From Cupriavidus taiwanensis (GTDB lineage: Bacteria > Pseudomonadota > Gammaproteobacteria > Burkholderiales > Burkholderiaceae), in the NCBI RefSeq assembly GCF_900250075.1, contig NZ_LT977070.1, positions 2,520,794 through 2,584,793 on the forward strand: a DNA stretch of 64,000 nucleotides. Direction: 5' to 3'. Under the pieces are notes generated by a model. The model was not told where the DNA came from. It was given only the letters and a program-made list of their open reading frames with translations, and ran no database searches. Positions 47,769 to 61,762 of the stretch are shown here, one piece after another (position 1 is the first letter of the stretch; each line of letters starts with the position of its first letter). A program made the position numbers and the translations under genes.

Positions 47769-49178
47769 TCAGCCCAGCTTGCGGATATCGACGAAATGGC
47801 CCTCGATGGCGGCCGCAGCGGCCATCGCCGGGCTCACCAGGTGAGTGCGCCCGCCCGCGCCCTGGCGGCCTTCGAAGTTGCGGTTCGAGGTCGACGCGCA
47901 GCGCTCGCCCGGATCGAGGCGGTCGGCGTTCATCGCCAGGCACATCGAGCAGCCCGGCTCGCGCCATTCAAAGCCGGCGGCCTTGAAGATCTGGTCCAGG
48001 CCCTCGCGCTCGGCCTGCTCCTTGACCAGGCCGGAGCCCGGCACCACCATCGCCAGCTTCACGTTCGACGCCACCTTGCGGCCCAGCTTCTGCACCACCC
48101 AGGCGGCGGCGCGCATGTCCTCGATGCGGCTATTGGTGCAGGAACCGATGAAGACCTTGTCGATGCTGATGCTCTCGACCGGCACGTTGGGCTGCAGGCC
48201 CATGTATTCCAGCGCGCGCTCCATCGCGTTGCGCTTGTTCGGGTCCTTTTCCTTCTCCGGGTCCGGCACGCGGTCTTCGATGCTGATCACCATCTCCGGC
48301 GAGGTGCCCCAGGTCACCTGCGGGCGCACGTCTTCCGCGCGCAGCTCGACCACCTGGTCGAACTTCGCGCCGGCATCCGAATGCAGCGTGCGCCAGTAGG
48401 CCACGGCCTGCTCCCACTCCACGCCCTGCGGCGCGTACGGACGGCCCTTGACGTATTCCAGCGTGACATCGTCCACCGCCACCAGGCCGGCGCGCGCGCC
48501 CGCCTCGATCGCCATGTTGCAGACCGTCATGCGGCCTTCCATGGTCAGGTCGCGGATAGCCGAGCCGGCAAACTCGATGGTGTAGCCGGTGCCGCCGGCG
48601 GTGCCGATCTTGCCGATCACGGCCAGCACGATGTCCTTGGCGGTGCAGCCGCGCGGCAGCTTGCCTTCCACCCTGACCAGCATGTTCTTGGCCTTCTTGC
48701 CCAGCAGCGTCTGCGTGGCCAGCACGTGCTCGACTTCCGAGGTGCCGATGCCATGCGCGAGCGCGCCGAAGGCGCCGTGGGTGCTGGTATGCGAGTCGCC
48801 GCACACCACCGTCATGCCCGGCAGCGTCGCGCCCTGCTCCGGCCCGATCACGTGCACGATGCCCTGGCGGTGGTCGTTCATCTTGAACTGGGTGATGCCG
48901 TAGCTGTCGCAGTTGGCATCGAGCGTATCGACCTGCAGCTTCGACACCGGATCGGCAATGCCCTGGCTGCGGTCCGTGGTCGGCACGTTGTGGTCCGACA
49001 CCGCCAGGTTGGCGCTGATGCGCCACACCGGGCGCTCCGCCATCTTCAGGCCCTCGAACGCCTGCGGGCTGGTCACTTCATGCAGCAGGTGGCGGTCGAT
49101 ATAGAGCAGCGTGGTGCCGTCTTCCTCGACGTGGACGGTGTGGTCATCCCAGAGTTTGTCGTAGAGCGTCTTGGCCAT
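47769..49178 (-). CDS. leuC: 3-isopropylmalate dehydratase large subunit
   Basis: Aconitase-family isomerase of leucine synthesis. The ATG at 49178 gives 469 aa with the 4Fe-4S ligands Cys347 (GSCTNSR), Cys410 and Cys413 ([10 protein letters not shown]). It is the first gene of leuC-leuD-leuB. The open frame upstream of the start is not coding. Confidence 0.97.
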   Translation of the reverse strand: MAKTLYDKLWDDHTVHVEEDGTTLLYIDRHLLHEVTSPQAFEGLKMAERPVWRISANLAVSDHNVPTTDRSQGIADPVSKLQVDTLDANCDSYGITQFKMNDHRQGIVHVIGPEQGATLPGMTVVCGDSHTSTHGAFGALAHGIGTSEVEHVLATQTLLGKKAKNMLVRVEGKLPRGCTAKDIVLAVIGKIGTAGGTGYTIEFAGSAIRDLTMEGRMTVCNMAIEAGARAGLVAVDDVTLEYVKGRPYAPQGVEWEQAVAYWRTLHSDAGAKFDQVVELRAEDVRPQVTWGTSPEMVISIEDRVPDPEKEKDPNKRNAMERALEYMGLQPNVPVESISIDKVFIGSCTNSRIEDMRAAAWVVQKLGRKVASNVKLAMVVPGSGLVKEQAEREGLDQIFKAAGFEWREPGCSMCLAMNADRLDPGERCASTSNRNFEGRQGAGGRTHLVSPAMAAAAAIEGHFVDIRKLG

Positions 49179-49531
49179 GATGCGATGGCGGGCCGAATGA
49201 CCGGTCCCTTGCAGGAGAGGTCCGCGGTAACCGCAGTAGTTTGCAGGGGGTTTTTGTTCGCCTCGGTCGCGGTGCCGTATACGGGGGTCGATAGCGACCA
49301 TCGCGAGGATCGCGCCGGAAGCCGCCTGAAGCGAGCGTTATTTCAAGCGTTGCCGCAATGCTTGACTTGGCAATCGATTATGCCACAGGGGGGTATGGGG
49401 ATCAGCGCGCTGCCCGGCCGGGACGGCGCGTGGAATGTAATGTGATTGGCGAAAGGGGGCTTTCGCGGATGGCGAAAACGCCGGTGGCGCAGGTAAGCGG
49501 CCGCCGCGGCAGGCGCGGCGGCCGGCCGGCC
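49179..49531. other. Intergenic region upstream of leuC and downstream of livF
   Basis: No gene is supported. A strong inverted repeat CGGCCGCCGCG / CGCGGCGGCCG at 49498-49524 follows livF and may end the liv transcript, though without a T-run. The leuC promoter should lie in 49179-49400, but I see no convincing -35/-10 pair. Confidence 0.5.
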
Positions 49532-52313
<2,782 letters not shown>

Positions 52314-52327
52314 GGTTTCGCCCCCCC

Positions 52328-53254
<927 letters not shown>

Positions 53255-53329
53255 TGGGGGAAAACCTCGAAGCCGTGGAGCTGGCCTCAGCAGGAATGCG
53301 CCAAAACCATTCGAACTTGCCAAAGCAAG

Positions 53330-53485
53330 GTGTTCTCCCTCTCCCCTCAGGGGAGAGGGTTGGGGAGAGGGGTGGGCTAGCAAGGAACCACATCAAGCGG
53401 GGCCAACGGTTTGAACCCCGGGCCTCAGCCTTTGACACTCCTGCCCTCTCCCCCTGCCCCTCTCCCGCAAGCGGGAGAGGGGAGC
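53330..53485. repeat. Cluster of CCCTCTCC-type palindromic repeats between livK and livH
   Basis: Two hairpin units in opposite halves: CTCTCCCCTCAGGGGAGAG at about 53339-53357 and CCCCTCTCCCGC-AAGC-GGGAGAGGGG at about 53457-53482, with related single arms (TTGGGGAGAGGGG, CCCTCTCCCCCTGCC) between them. The pieces are mutually complementary, so larger structures can form. This kind of element is dispersed in many proteobacterial genomes and may stabilise the livK message. Confidence 0.75.
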
Positions 53486-53507
53486 ACCCCGTCGGGATAC
53501 GAATGCC

Positions 53508-54623
53508 TCAGTTCGCCGCCGTCTTGCTGGCGTCCTTGTGCCAGGTGTAGACCACGAACTTGAAGGACTTCAGGTCGCCCTTGGCGTCGTACTCGACCTT
53601 GCCGATCGGGGTGGTGAAGGCGTTCTTGTGCATGTACGCCGCGACCTTGGTGGGATCGGTGCTCTTGGCGCCGGCGATGGCGTCGCCGATGATCTTGACG
53701 GCGGCATAGGCCGGCATCTGGAACGGGCCGTTGGCGTCACGCTTCTTGTCGGCAAAGGCCTTGACCAGGCCGGCGTTGGCCGGATCGGCCGAGAAGTCGG
53801 CCGGCAGCGTCACCAGCATGCCTTCCGACGACGGGCCGGCGATCGCGGTCACGTCCTTGTTGCCCACGCCCTCGGGGCCCATGAAGGCGGCCTTCACGCC
53901 CTGCTCGCGCGCCTGGCGCAGCAGCAGGCCCATTTCCGGGTGGTAGCCGCCGAAGTAGACGAAGTCCACGCCCTGCGACTTGAGCTTGGTGATCACGGCC
54001 GAGTAGTCCGAGTCGCCGGCGTTGATGCCTTCGAACACGGCCACCGGGATCTTGGCGGCTTCCAGGTCCTTCTTCACCGAGCTGGCGATGCCCTGGCCGT
54101 ACGACTGCTTGTCGTGCAGCACCGCGACCTTCTTGGGCTTGATCTTGCCGATGATGTACTGGGCGGCGGCCGGGCCCTGCTGGTCGTCGCGGCCGATGGT
54201 GCGGAAGATGAAGTTGCGCTTCTTGGTCTCGGTCAGCTGCGGCGCGGTGGCCGACGGCGTCACCATCACGATGCCTTCGTTCTCGTAGATGTCCGAGGCC
54301 GGGATGGTCGAGCCCGAGCACACGTGGCCGATCACGTACTTGATGTTCTGGCTGACGATCTTGTTGGCCACGGCCACGGCCTGCTTCGGCTCGCAGGCGT
54401 CGTCCATCAGCACCACCTCGAACTTGTTGCCGCCGGCGCCGCCGGCTGCGTTGATCTGTTCGACCGCGGTCAGCGCACCGGCCTTGACCATGTCGCCATA
54501 CTGCGCCACCGAGCCGCTCATCGGGCCGGCAATGGCGATTTTCACGGTTTCGGCGTTGGCGGCGGCGCCGAAGGTAGCCAGCATGGCAGCCAGCGAGATG
54601 GTGGAAAGGCGGGACAGCGTCAT
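53508..54623 (-). CDS. livK: Branched-chain amino acid ABC transporter, periplasmic binding protein
   Basis: Type I periplasmic receptor of 371 aa with a signal peptide cleaved near ANAETVK (about residue 25). Family features include KIAIAGPMSGSVAQYGDMVKAGA, GHVCSGSTIPASDIYENEG and KKVAVLHDKQSYGQGIA. It is the first gene of livKHMGF and is usually the most strongly expressed; the hairpin repeats after it fit that. Confidence 0.95.
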   Translation of the reverse strand: MTLSRLSTISLAAMLATFGAAANAETVKIAIAGPMSGSVAQYGDMVKAGALTAVEQINAAGGAGGNKFEVVLMDDACEPKQAVAVANKIVSQNIKYVIGHVCSGSTIPASDIYENEGIVMVTPSATAPQLTETKKRNFIFRTIGRDDQQGPAAAQYIIGKIKPKKVAVLHDKQSYGQGIASSVKKDLEAAKIPVAVFEGINAGDSDYSAVITKLKSQGVDFVYFGGYHPEMGLLLRQAREQGVKAAFMGPEGVGNKDVTAIAGPSSEGMLVTLPADFSADPANAGLVKAFADKKRDANGPFQMPAYAAVKIIGDAIAGAKSTDPTKVAAYMHKNAFTTPIGKVEYDAKGDLKSFKFVVYTWHKDASKTAAN

Positions 54624-55156
54624 CAGGAGCTCCTCGATTTATGTTTGGGTCATCCGGGCAGAAACGGTATGACCTGCGCAATCGAACAACACCCGCGGAC
54701 GACTGGGATCGGGACTTGCGACAAGCGCGGCCCGAGACGCGGAAGTCGGGCCTGCAAGGAAGAGACAGCGTATGCGGGGCCCGGCAAGTGTCAGTCCCGC
54801 TGAGGTATGGGGACCAAGGTTCGGAAAGACAACGTTTGATGCGTTCTCTATTGCGCAAGCGATTCGCCTGCCCCGCTTGCCGCACCGCATGCCGGAAGGG
54901 TGGCCCGGCTGCCGTCGGCAAAGCAGCCCGCATTATAGGGTCAAATTTCCTGCCGCACGCGACTATCGCACAATTTATGCGGAACGGATTTGGGAAAACG
55001 CGACACAATCATCCACAAATTGCGCTCCTGACCATTCAGGGTGCAATTTCCTGCCCTTCTCCGCGCCGCGCTGCACAACCGCGTCGGGCCCACAAAGACA
55101 AACGCCCCGGCGGGCCGGGGCGTCTGGAATTGCTGCAGTGCGCAGCGGCGGGCCGC
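54624..55156. other. Intergenic region between gltA end and livK start
   Basis: No gene is supported in 533 bases. On the minus strand a TATAAT-type hexamer at 54933-54938 could belong to a livK promoter with a leader of about 310 bases; its -35 is not convincing. The right end holds the gltA terminator. Confidence 0.5.
55093..55123 (-). terminator. Terminator after gltA
   Basis: On the minus strand ACGCCCCGG / CCGGGGCGT with a 4-base loop followed by a T-rich TTGTCTTTG, 34 bases beyond the gltA stop. Confidence 0.7.
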
Positions 55157-56458
<1,302 letters not shown>

Positions 56459-56501
56459 GTCGGATCCTTCAAATGCTGTGAATAATAATGTTGACCAAAA
56501 C

Positions 56502-56789
56502 TCAGACCGTACGCAGCAGGCCAATGACTCGCTGCATCGGGGGCGTGTCGAGCTCACCGTCCAGTTCCTTGCGCGCAAGGAGCAGGTCCATCAACTCGTT
56601 GTCGCTGAGTTCGAACAGCTGGCTCAGCGCAGCCACATCCTCGTCGGACAGGCTCTCCTCGTAACGGTTGAAGAAACGTTCGACGATGATGTCGTTCTCC
56701 AGGAGGCCGCGGCGGGCACGCCAGCGCAAGCGGGCGCGCTTGTGCGGATCGGCCTGATGGGAGAAGGTGGTGGCAGGACTCTCGGTCAT
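56502..56789 (-). CDS. sdhE: Succinate dehydrogenase flavinylation factor SdhE
   Basis: Small protein (95 aa) that promotes covalent FAD attachment to SdhA. The conserved [23 protein letters not shown] region contains the RGxxE-type motif of the SdhE/YgfY family. It sits between sdhB and gltA, which fits the role. Confidence 0.94.
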   Translation of the reverse strand: MTESPATTFSHQADPHKRARLRWRARRGLLENDIIVERFFNRYEESLSDEDVAALSQLFELSDNELMDLLLARKELDGELDTPPMQRVIGLLRTV

Positions 56790-56867
56790 GGCTTCCTACT
56801 TTCGGCGCGCCCGCCAGATATAGCCGCTCTGGCTGACGCGCCGCTTACTACTTAGACAGCCGCGGAA

Positions 56868-57569
56868 TCACACCGCGCGGCGGACCATCAGCTCCTTGAT
56901 CTTGCCGATGGCCTTGGTCGGGTTCAGACCCTTCGGGCACACGTCGACGCAGTTCATGATGCTGTGGCAGCGGAACAGGCGGTACGGGTCGTTCAGGTTG
57001 TCCAGGCGCTCATTGGTGGCCTGGTCGCGGCTGTCCGCGATAAAGCGGTAAGCCTGCAGCAGGCCGGCGGGGCCGACGAACTTGTCCGGGTTCCACCAGA
57101 ACGACGGGCACGAGGTCGAGCAGCTGGCGCAGAGAATGCACTCGTACAGGCCGTCCAGCTCGTCACGCTCTTCCGGCGACTGCAGGCGCTCTTTCTCGGG
57201 CGGCGGCTCGTCGTTGATCAGGAACGGCTTGATCGAGTTGTACTGCTTGAAGAAGTTCGTCATGTCGACGATCAGGTCGCGCACCACCGGCAGGCCGGGC
57301 AGCGGACGCAGCACGATGCGGTCCGGCAGCTCGCGCATGTTGGTCAGGCAGGCCAGGCCGTTCTTGCCGTTGATGTTCATCGCGTCCGAGCCGCACACGC
57401 CTTCGCGGCACGAACGGCGGAACGAGATGGTCTCGTCCAGCTTCTTCAGCTTCACCAGCGCGTCCAGCAGCATGCGCTCGTGGCCGTCCAGCTCGACCTC
57501 GTAGGTCTGCATGCGCGGCGCCGCGTCCTTGTCCGGATCGTAGCGGTAGACTTCGAAAATACGCTTCAT
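56868..57569 (-). CDS. sdhB: Succinate dehydrogenase iron-sulfur subunit
   Basis: Electron-transfer subunit of complex II, 233 aa. The 2Fe-2S ligands are Cys54, Cys59 and Cys74, with Asp62 at the remaining position as in E. coli SdhB. The 4Fe-4S/3Fe-4S domain has Cys144, Cys147, Cys150 and Cys154 (CILCASCSTSC) and the later CHSIMNCVDVCP. It begins 34 bases after sdhA. Confidence 0.97.
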   Translation of the reverse strand: MKRIFEVYRYDPDKDAAPRMQTYEVELDGHERMLLDALVKLKKLDETISFRRSCREGVCGSDAMNINGKNGLACLTNMRELPDRIVLRPLPGLPVVRDLIVDMTNFFKQYNSIKPFLINDEPPPEKERLQSPEERDELDGLYECILCASCSTSCPSFWWNPDKFVGPAGLLQAYRFIADSRDQATNERLDNLNDPYRLFRCHSIMNCVDVCPKGLNPTKAIGKIKELMVRRAV

Positions 57570-57603
57570 TTCTGTGGGTCCTGTTGTCTCTACGATGCGG
57601 TGC

Positions 57604-59382
57604 TCAGAAGGTACGGGCCTTCGGCGGCACGCTTTCCACCGTCAGCGGTTCCATCTTCACCGGCTTGTAGTCGAGGCGGTTGCCTTCGCTGTAGAACAGC
57701 GTGTGCTTGAGCCAGTTCTGGTCGTCGCGGTTGGGGAAGTCGCTGTGCGCATGGGCACCGCGCGATTCCTTGCGGGCCGCCGCCGAGATCATGGTGGCCT
57801 TGGCCACTTCCACCAGGTTGGCCACTTCCAGGGCTTCCACCAGCGCGGTGTTGAAGACCTTGGACTTGTCCTTCAGGTGGATGTTGGCGGCACGCTCGGT
57901 GACTTCCAGGATGCGCTCGACGCCTTCGTCCATCAGCTTCTGGGTACGGAACACGCCGGCATGCGACTGCATGTTCTTGCGGATGTCGTTGGCGACGTCC
58001 TGCGTGTACTCGCCCGACGACGAGGCCTGCAGCTTGGCCAGGCGCGACAGCGCGAGGTCGGCGGCATCGGCCGGCAGCGGCTTGTGTTCCTTCTGCTTCA
58101 GGTTCTGCGCAATGATGTGGTTGCCCGCGGCGCGGCCGAACACCACCAGGTCGAGCAGCGAGTTGGTGCCCAGGCGGTTGGCGCCGTGCACCGACACGCA
58201 CGAGCATTCGCCGATCGCGTAGAAACCGTTCAGGACTTCGTTCGGGTTGCCGTTCTTCGGCACCACGACCTGGCCGTGGTAGTTGGTCGGGATGCCGCCC
58301 ATCTGGTAGTGGATGGTCGGGACCACCGGGATCGGTTCCTTGATCGCGTCGACGTTGGCGAACTTCAGGCCGATCTCGCGGATCGACGGCAGGCGCTTCA
58401 TGATGGTCTCGGCACCGACGTGGGTCAGGTCGAGCAGCACGTAGTCGCCGTTCGGGCCGCAGCCGCGGCCTTCCTTGATTTCCTGGTCCATCGAGCGCGA
58501 GACGAAGTCGCGCGGCGCCAGGTCCTTCAGCGTCGGCGCATAGCGCTCCATGAAGCGCTCGCCGTCCTTGTTGCGCAGGATACCGCCTTCGCCGCGCACG
58601 CCTTCGGTGATCAGCACGCCCGCGCCGGCCACGCCGGTCGGGTGGAACTGCCAGAACTCCATGTCTTCCAGCGGCACGCCAGCGCGCGCTGCCATGCCCA
58701 GGCCGTCACCGGTGTTGATGAAGGCGTTGGTGGAAGCGGCGTAGATGCGGCCGGCACCGCCGGTCGCGAACAGCGTGGTCTTGGCCTCGAGGATGTAGAC
58801 CTCGCCGGTTTCCATTTCCAGCGCGGTCACGCCCAGCACGTCGCCGTCCTGGTCGCGGATCAGGTCCAGCGCCATCCATTCGACGAAGAAGTGGGTCTTG
58901 GCGCGCACGTTGCGCTGGTACAGCGTGTGCAGCAGCGCATGGCCGGTACGGTCGGCCGCGGCGCAGGCGCGCTGCACCGGCTTCTCGCCGTAGTTGGCGG
59001 TGTGGCCGCCGAACGGACGCTGGTAGATGGTGCCGTCGGGGTTGCGGTCGAACGGCATGCCGAAGTGCTCGAGCTCGTACACGACCTTCGGCGCTTCACG
59101 GCACATGAACTCGATCGCGTCCTGGTCACCCAGCCAGTCCGAGCCCTTGATGGTGTCGTAGAAGTGATAGTGCCAGTTGTCCTCGCTCATGTTGCCCAGC
59201 GAGGCACCGATGCCGCCCTGCGCCGCCACGGTGTGCGAGCGGGTCGGGAACACCTTGGACAGCACGGCCACGTTCAGGCCGGCTTCCGCGAGCTGGAGGG
59301 ATGCGCGCATCCCGGCGCCGCCAGCACCGACGATGACCACGTCAAAGCGGCGACGCGGCAATCCAGTCTTGACTGCGACCAT
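57604..59382 (-). CDS. sdhA: Succinate dehydrogenase flavoprotein subunit
   Basis: Catalytic subunit of complex II, oxidising succinate to fumarate. The 592-aa protein has the FAD motif GAGGAG at residues 19-24, the covalent FAD site His50 in TRSHTVAAQGG, and the substrate-site segment GLGCM-equivalent HGANRLGTNSLLDLVVFGR. The start is 3 bases after sdhD. Confidence 0.98.
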   Translation of the reverse strand: MVAVKTGLPRRRFDVVIVGAGGAGMRASLQLAEAGLNVAVLSKVFPTRSHTVAAQGGIGASLGNMSEDNWHYHFYDTIKGSDWLGDQDAIEFMCREAPKVVYELEHFGMPFDRNPDGTIYQRPFGGHTANYGEKPVQRACAAADRTGHALLHTLYQRNVRAKTHFFVEWMALDLIRDQDGDVLGVTALEMETGEVYILEAKTTLFATGGAGRIYAASTNAFINTGDGLGMAARAGVPLEDMEFWQFHPTGVAGAGVLITEGVRGEGGILRNKDGERFMERYAPTLKDLAPRDFVSRSMDQEIKEGRGCGPNGDYVLLDLTHVGAETIMKRLPSIREIGLKFANVDAIKEPIPVVPTIHYQMGGIPTNYHGQVVVPKNGNPNEVLNGFYAIGECSCVSVHGANRLGTNSLLDLVVFGRAAGNHIIAQNLKQKEHKPLPADAADLALSRLAKLQASSSGEYTQDVANDIRKNMQSHAGVFRTQKLMDEGVERILEVTERAANIHLKDKSKVFNTALVEALEVANLVEVAKATMISAAARKESRGAHAHSDFPNRDDQNWLKHTLFYSEGNRLDYKPVKMEPLTVESVPPKARTF

Positions 59383-59385
59383 TTA

Positions 59386-59751
59386 TTACACCCTCCAGAG
59401 AATCTGAGCAGCGTAGCCCGCGCAACCGACGAGCCACAGAATCGTAAGAACTTGCAGCACGAGGCGCACCGCCATCGGCTTGACATAGTCCATCCAGATA
59501 TCGCGCACGCCGATCCAGGCGTGATACAGCAGCGACAGGATGGTCAGGAACGTGATGATCTTCATCCACTGGTTGGCGAAGAGCCCTGCCCACGCTTCAT
59601 ACGAAGCGCCGTTCGACAGCAGGAAGGCAATCGCCAGGATCACGGTGAAGACCACCATGACCACGGCGGTGACGCGTTGCGCGAGCCAGTCTTTCAGACC
59701 GTAGTGCGCACCGACGACAAGACGCTTGGGACCGATATTGTTATTTGCCAC
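59386..59751 (-). CDS. sdhD: Succinate dehydrogenase membrane anchor SdhD
   Basis: Hydrophobic anchor subunit of 121 aa with three transmembrane helices; YHAWIGVRDIWMDYVKP is the conserved haem/quinone-site segment. It begins 11 bases after sdhC and ends 3 bases before sdhA. Confidence 0.96.
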   Translation of the reverse strand: MANNNIGPKRLVVGAHYGLKDWLAQRVTAVVMVVFTVILAIAFLLSNGASYEAWAGLFANQWMKIITFLTILSLLYHAWIGVRDIWMDYVKPMAVRLVLQVLTILWLVGCAGYAAQILWRV

Positions 59752-59762
59752 CTTGATTCTCC

Positions 59763-60173
59763 TCAGAACAGGCCGAACAGCTTCAGGCCGAAAATCAGGG
59801 TAAGCAGCAGGCTCACAACCAGCACGCTGACGGCAGACTTGGCCGAGGCGGGCTTGGAGACACCAACGTGCACGTCCAGCAGCAGGAAGCGGATCCCGGC
59901 GCAGAAGTGATGCAGATAACCCCAGATCAGGGCCAGCACAACCAGCTTGACAAAGCCGCCGGACAGAAGGGCCGAGAACTTTGCGAAGCTCAGTTCGGAG
60001 GTGATGCTCTGCTCAAACAGATACAGGACGAAGGGAAGGAGGAGGAACATCAGTGCACCGCTCACGCGATGCAGGATGGATACCTTGCCGGCCCAGGGCA
60101 ACCGGTATTTCGCGATCTGCGAAATACCGATATTCCGGAACTCCGGCCTGGCTTGTTTGACGGCTTCAGCCAT
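59763..60173 (-). CDS. sdhC: Succinate dehydrogenase cytochrome b556 subunit SdhC
   Basis: Membrane anchor subunit of 136 aa from the ATG at 60173 (MAEAVKQARPEF). Three transmembrane helices are predicted; SILHRVSGALMF and YLHHFCAGIRFLLLD hold the conserved quinone-site serine/arginine and the haem-ligand histidine region. It is the first gene of the sdh operon. Confidence 0.95.
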   Translation of the reverse strand: MAEAVKQARPEFRNIGISQIAKYRLPWAGKVSILHRVSGALMFLLLPFVLYLFEQSITSELSFAKFSALLSGGFVKLVVLALIWGYLHHFCAGIRFLLLDVHVGVSKPASAKSAVSVLVVSLLLTLIFGLKLFGLF

Positions 60174-60451
60174 GCGAGACCCCATTAGCGGTAAACAAAG
60201 AAACGAAACTGCCATTGCCTGCATGCAACGGGATGCATTAGGGCAAATCCATGAGATTTTAGCGCCTTTGTTGCGCGCTGCACCAATAATTTTCTGCTAT
60301 CACGGCCCGACAAGCGCCGCCCGACAATCGCACACTCCGCACATCCGGCGCGCCACTTCCCGCGACAAACAGCGCGTCGCGCAACAGCCGGCAATCCCAT
60401 GGCCACACCCACCATAATCGGCGCGCACGCCCCTGGCGCGACGCCGCCATT

Positions 60452-61351
60452 TCAGCTCAGGTCGTTCTGGTAATAGTGCCGGGTGGTGACGTAGAGCCCA
60501 CGGCGCACTTCCACGGGGCGGTCGCCATAGGTGTAGGAGACGCGCTCGACCGATAGCAGCGGCGCGCCCACCGGCACCGACAGCAGCTCGGCGGCGGTCT
60601 CGTCGGCGGGCACGGCGCGGATCTTTTCCGAGGCGCGGATCATGCGCGTACCGAATTCGGCCTCGAACAATGCATACATGGGCCCTTTCCACTCGGTCAG
60701 CTTTTCCGCGGTCAGGCCCTTGAAGTTGGCGCCGAGCAGCCAGATTTCGTCCAGCACGGTCGACTCGCCGGAGAACGTCAGCACGCGGCGGATCTGCACC
60801 ACGCTGTCGCCGGTGCGGATGTCGAGCAGCCGTGCGATTTCGGCGGGGGCGCGCAGGCGCTTGCATTCGAGCACGCGACTGGCGCCATAATGGGGTTCGC
60901 CCTCGTCCGGAACGAGGCGCAGGAAACGGAACTTGACCACGTCTTCATGGTGCGTGGTCACGAAGGTGCCCTTGCCCTGGCGGCGCGCCACCAGGTTTTC
61001 GGCGGCGAGTTCGTCGATGGCCTTGCGCACCGTGCCCTGGCTGACCTTGTAGCGTGACGCCAGCTCCATCTCGCTGGGAATCATCTCGCCCGGCTTCCAT
61101 TCGCCGGATTGCAGGCTGCGCGTGATCAGCGCCTTGATCTGCTGGTATAGCGGGCTGAACGTGGGCGATGGCACTGACTGCAGACCAGGAGCGGGACCGG
61201 AAGCGGAACCAGTTGGGGCGGCCTGCGGCGCGGCGGCCGGCGCGGGCGCCGGCGGCGAAAGCGGCTGCGTCCCGGCGCCAGGCGTGGCGGCGCCAGTTTC
61301 CTGCGCGCCGGGGGCGGCTGCGCCGGTCAGGGACGTAGGCAGGGAGGACAT
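60452..61351 (-). CDS. GntR family transcriptional regulator (HutC/UTRA subfamily)
   Basis: Regulator of 299 aa. After an N-terminal Pro/Ala/Gly-rich extension of about 60 residues comes the GntR winged helix-turn-helix (about 65-135: PLYQQIKALITRSLQSGEW, ASRYKVSQGTVRKAIDELAAE) and a C-terminal UTRA effector domain (about 155-295). It lies between sdhC and the divergent mdh; a perfect 18-base palindrome 55 bases upstream of its start is the likely operator. Control of TCA-cycle genes is inferred from position only. Confidence 0.92.
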   Translation of the reverse strand: MSSLPTSLTGAAAPGAQETGAATPGAGTQPLSPPAPAPAAAPQAAPTGSASGPAPGLQSVPSPTFSPLYQQIKALITRSLQSGEWKPGEMIPSEMELASRYKVSQGTVRKAIDELAAENLVARRQGKGTFVTTHHEDVVKFRFLRLVPDEGEPHYGASRVLECKRLRAPAEIARLLDIRTGDSVVQIRRVLTFSGESTVLDEIWLLGANFKGLTAEKLTEWKGPMYALFEAEFGTRMIRASEKIRAVPADETAAELLSVPVGAPLLSVERVSYTYGDRPVEVRRGLYVTTRHYYQNDLS

Positions 61352-61400
61352 AGCGCGATTTCACCACAAAAGGGCGCGCAACGTCCAGCCTTACGTTAAT

Positions 61401-61424
61401 TGTCTTATGTCTTATATAAGACAT
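61401..61424. promoter_or_regulatory. Putative GntR operator between regulator and mdh
   Basis: ATGTCTTATATAAGACAT at 61407-61424 is a perfect 18-base palindrome; an extra half-site TGTCTTAT lies directly before it at 61401-61408. GntR proteins bind short AT-centred palindromes of this kind. It sits six bases before the -35 of the mdh promoter and 50 bases upstream of the regulator's start codon. Confidence 0.7.
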
Positions 61425-61429
61425 ATGAA

Positions 61430-61458
61430 TTGACAGACAGAGAGCCCACGCCTACACT
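61430..61458 (+). promoter_or_regulatory. Sigma-70 promoter for mdh
   Basis: TTGACA at 61430-61435, 17-base spacer, TACACT at 61453-61458. The mdh start is about 300 bases downstream. Confidence 0.65.
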
Positions 61459-61762
61459 CGCGCTGGTCCACGCCCGCGATGGCCCTCCCCCACGGCTCGC
61501 CGGCTGCCGCCCATGGCGCAAATGTACCGCGCCGGCGGCGGTCCGGTCTGGAAATGGCGCCTCGCTTCGCAGTAGACTAACGCCTTGTTGCATCACCATG
61601 ACCCGTTGTGGCTCTCCCCCACCGGCCCCGCCACCTGGCTCCGGCGGACGGCCGCTCCCCGCTGTGGCGACAACCAGCACCCGGTGACACACCGCGCGCC
61701 TCTGCATGGCGCCGGCGCGCTGCCGACCGGCATTCCCCCTTCTATCGTTTGGAGATTTACTC

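Larger units (their letters stand above)
61352..61762. other. Divergent regulatory region between the GntR gene and mdh
   Basis: No gene is supported. It carries the palindromic operator (61401-61424), a good plus-strand promoter for mdh (61430-61458) and an mdh leader of about 300 bases with no recognised element. Confidence 0.6.

Noticed and set aside
49260..49400. Search for a leucine-rich leader peptide before leuC
   Set aside because: No short ORF with clustered Leu codons followed by alternative hairpins was found.
53330..53485. Possible CRISPR array between livK and livH
   Set aside because: The repeats are palindromic, unequal in length and irregularly spaced; there are no uniform spacers and no cas genes.
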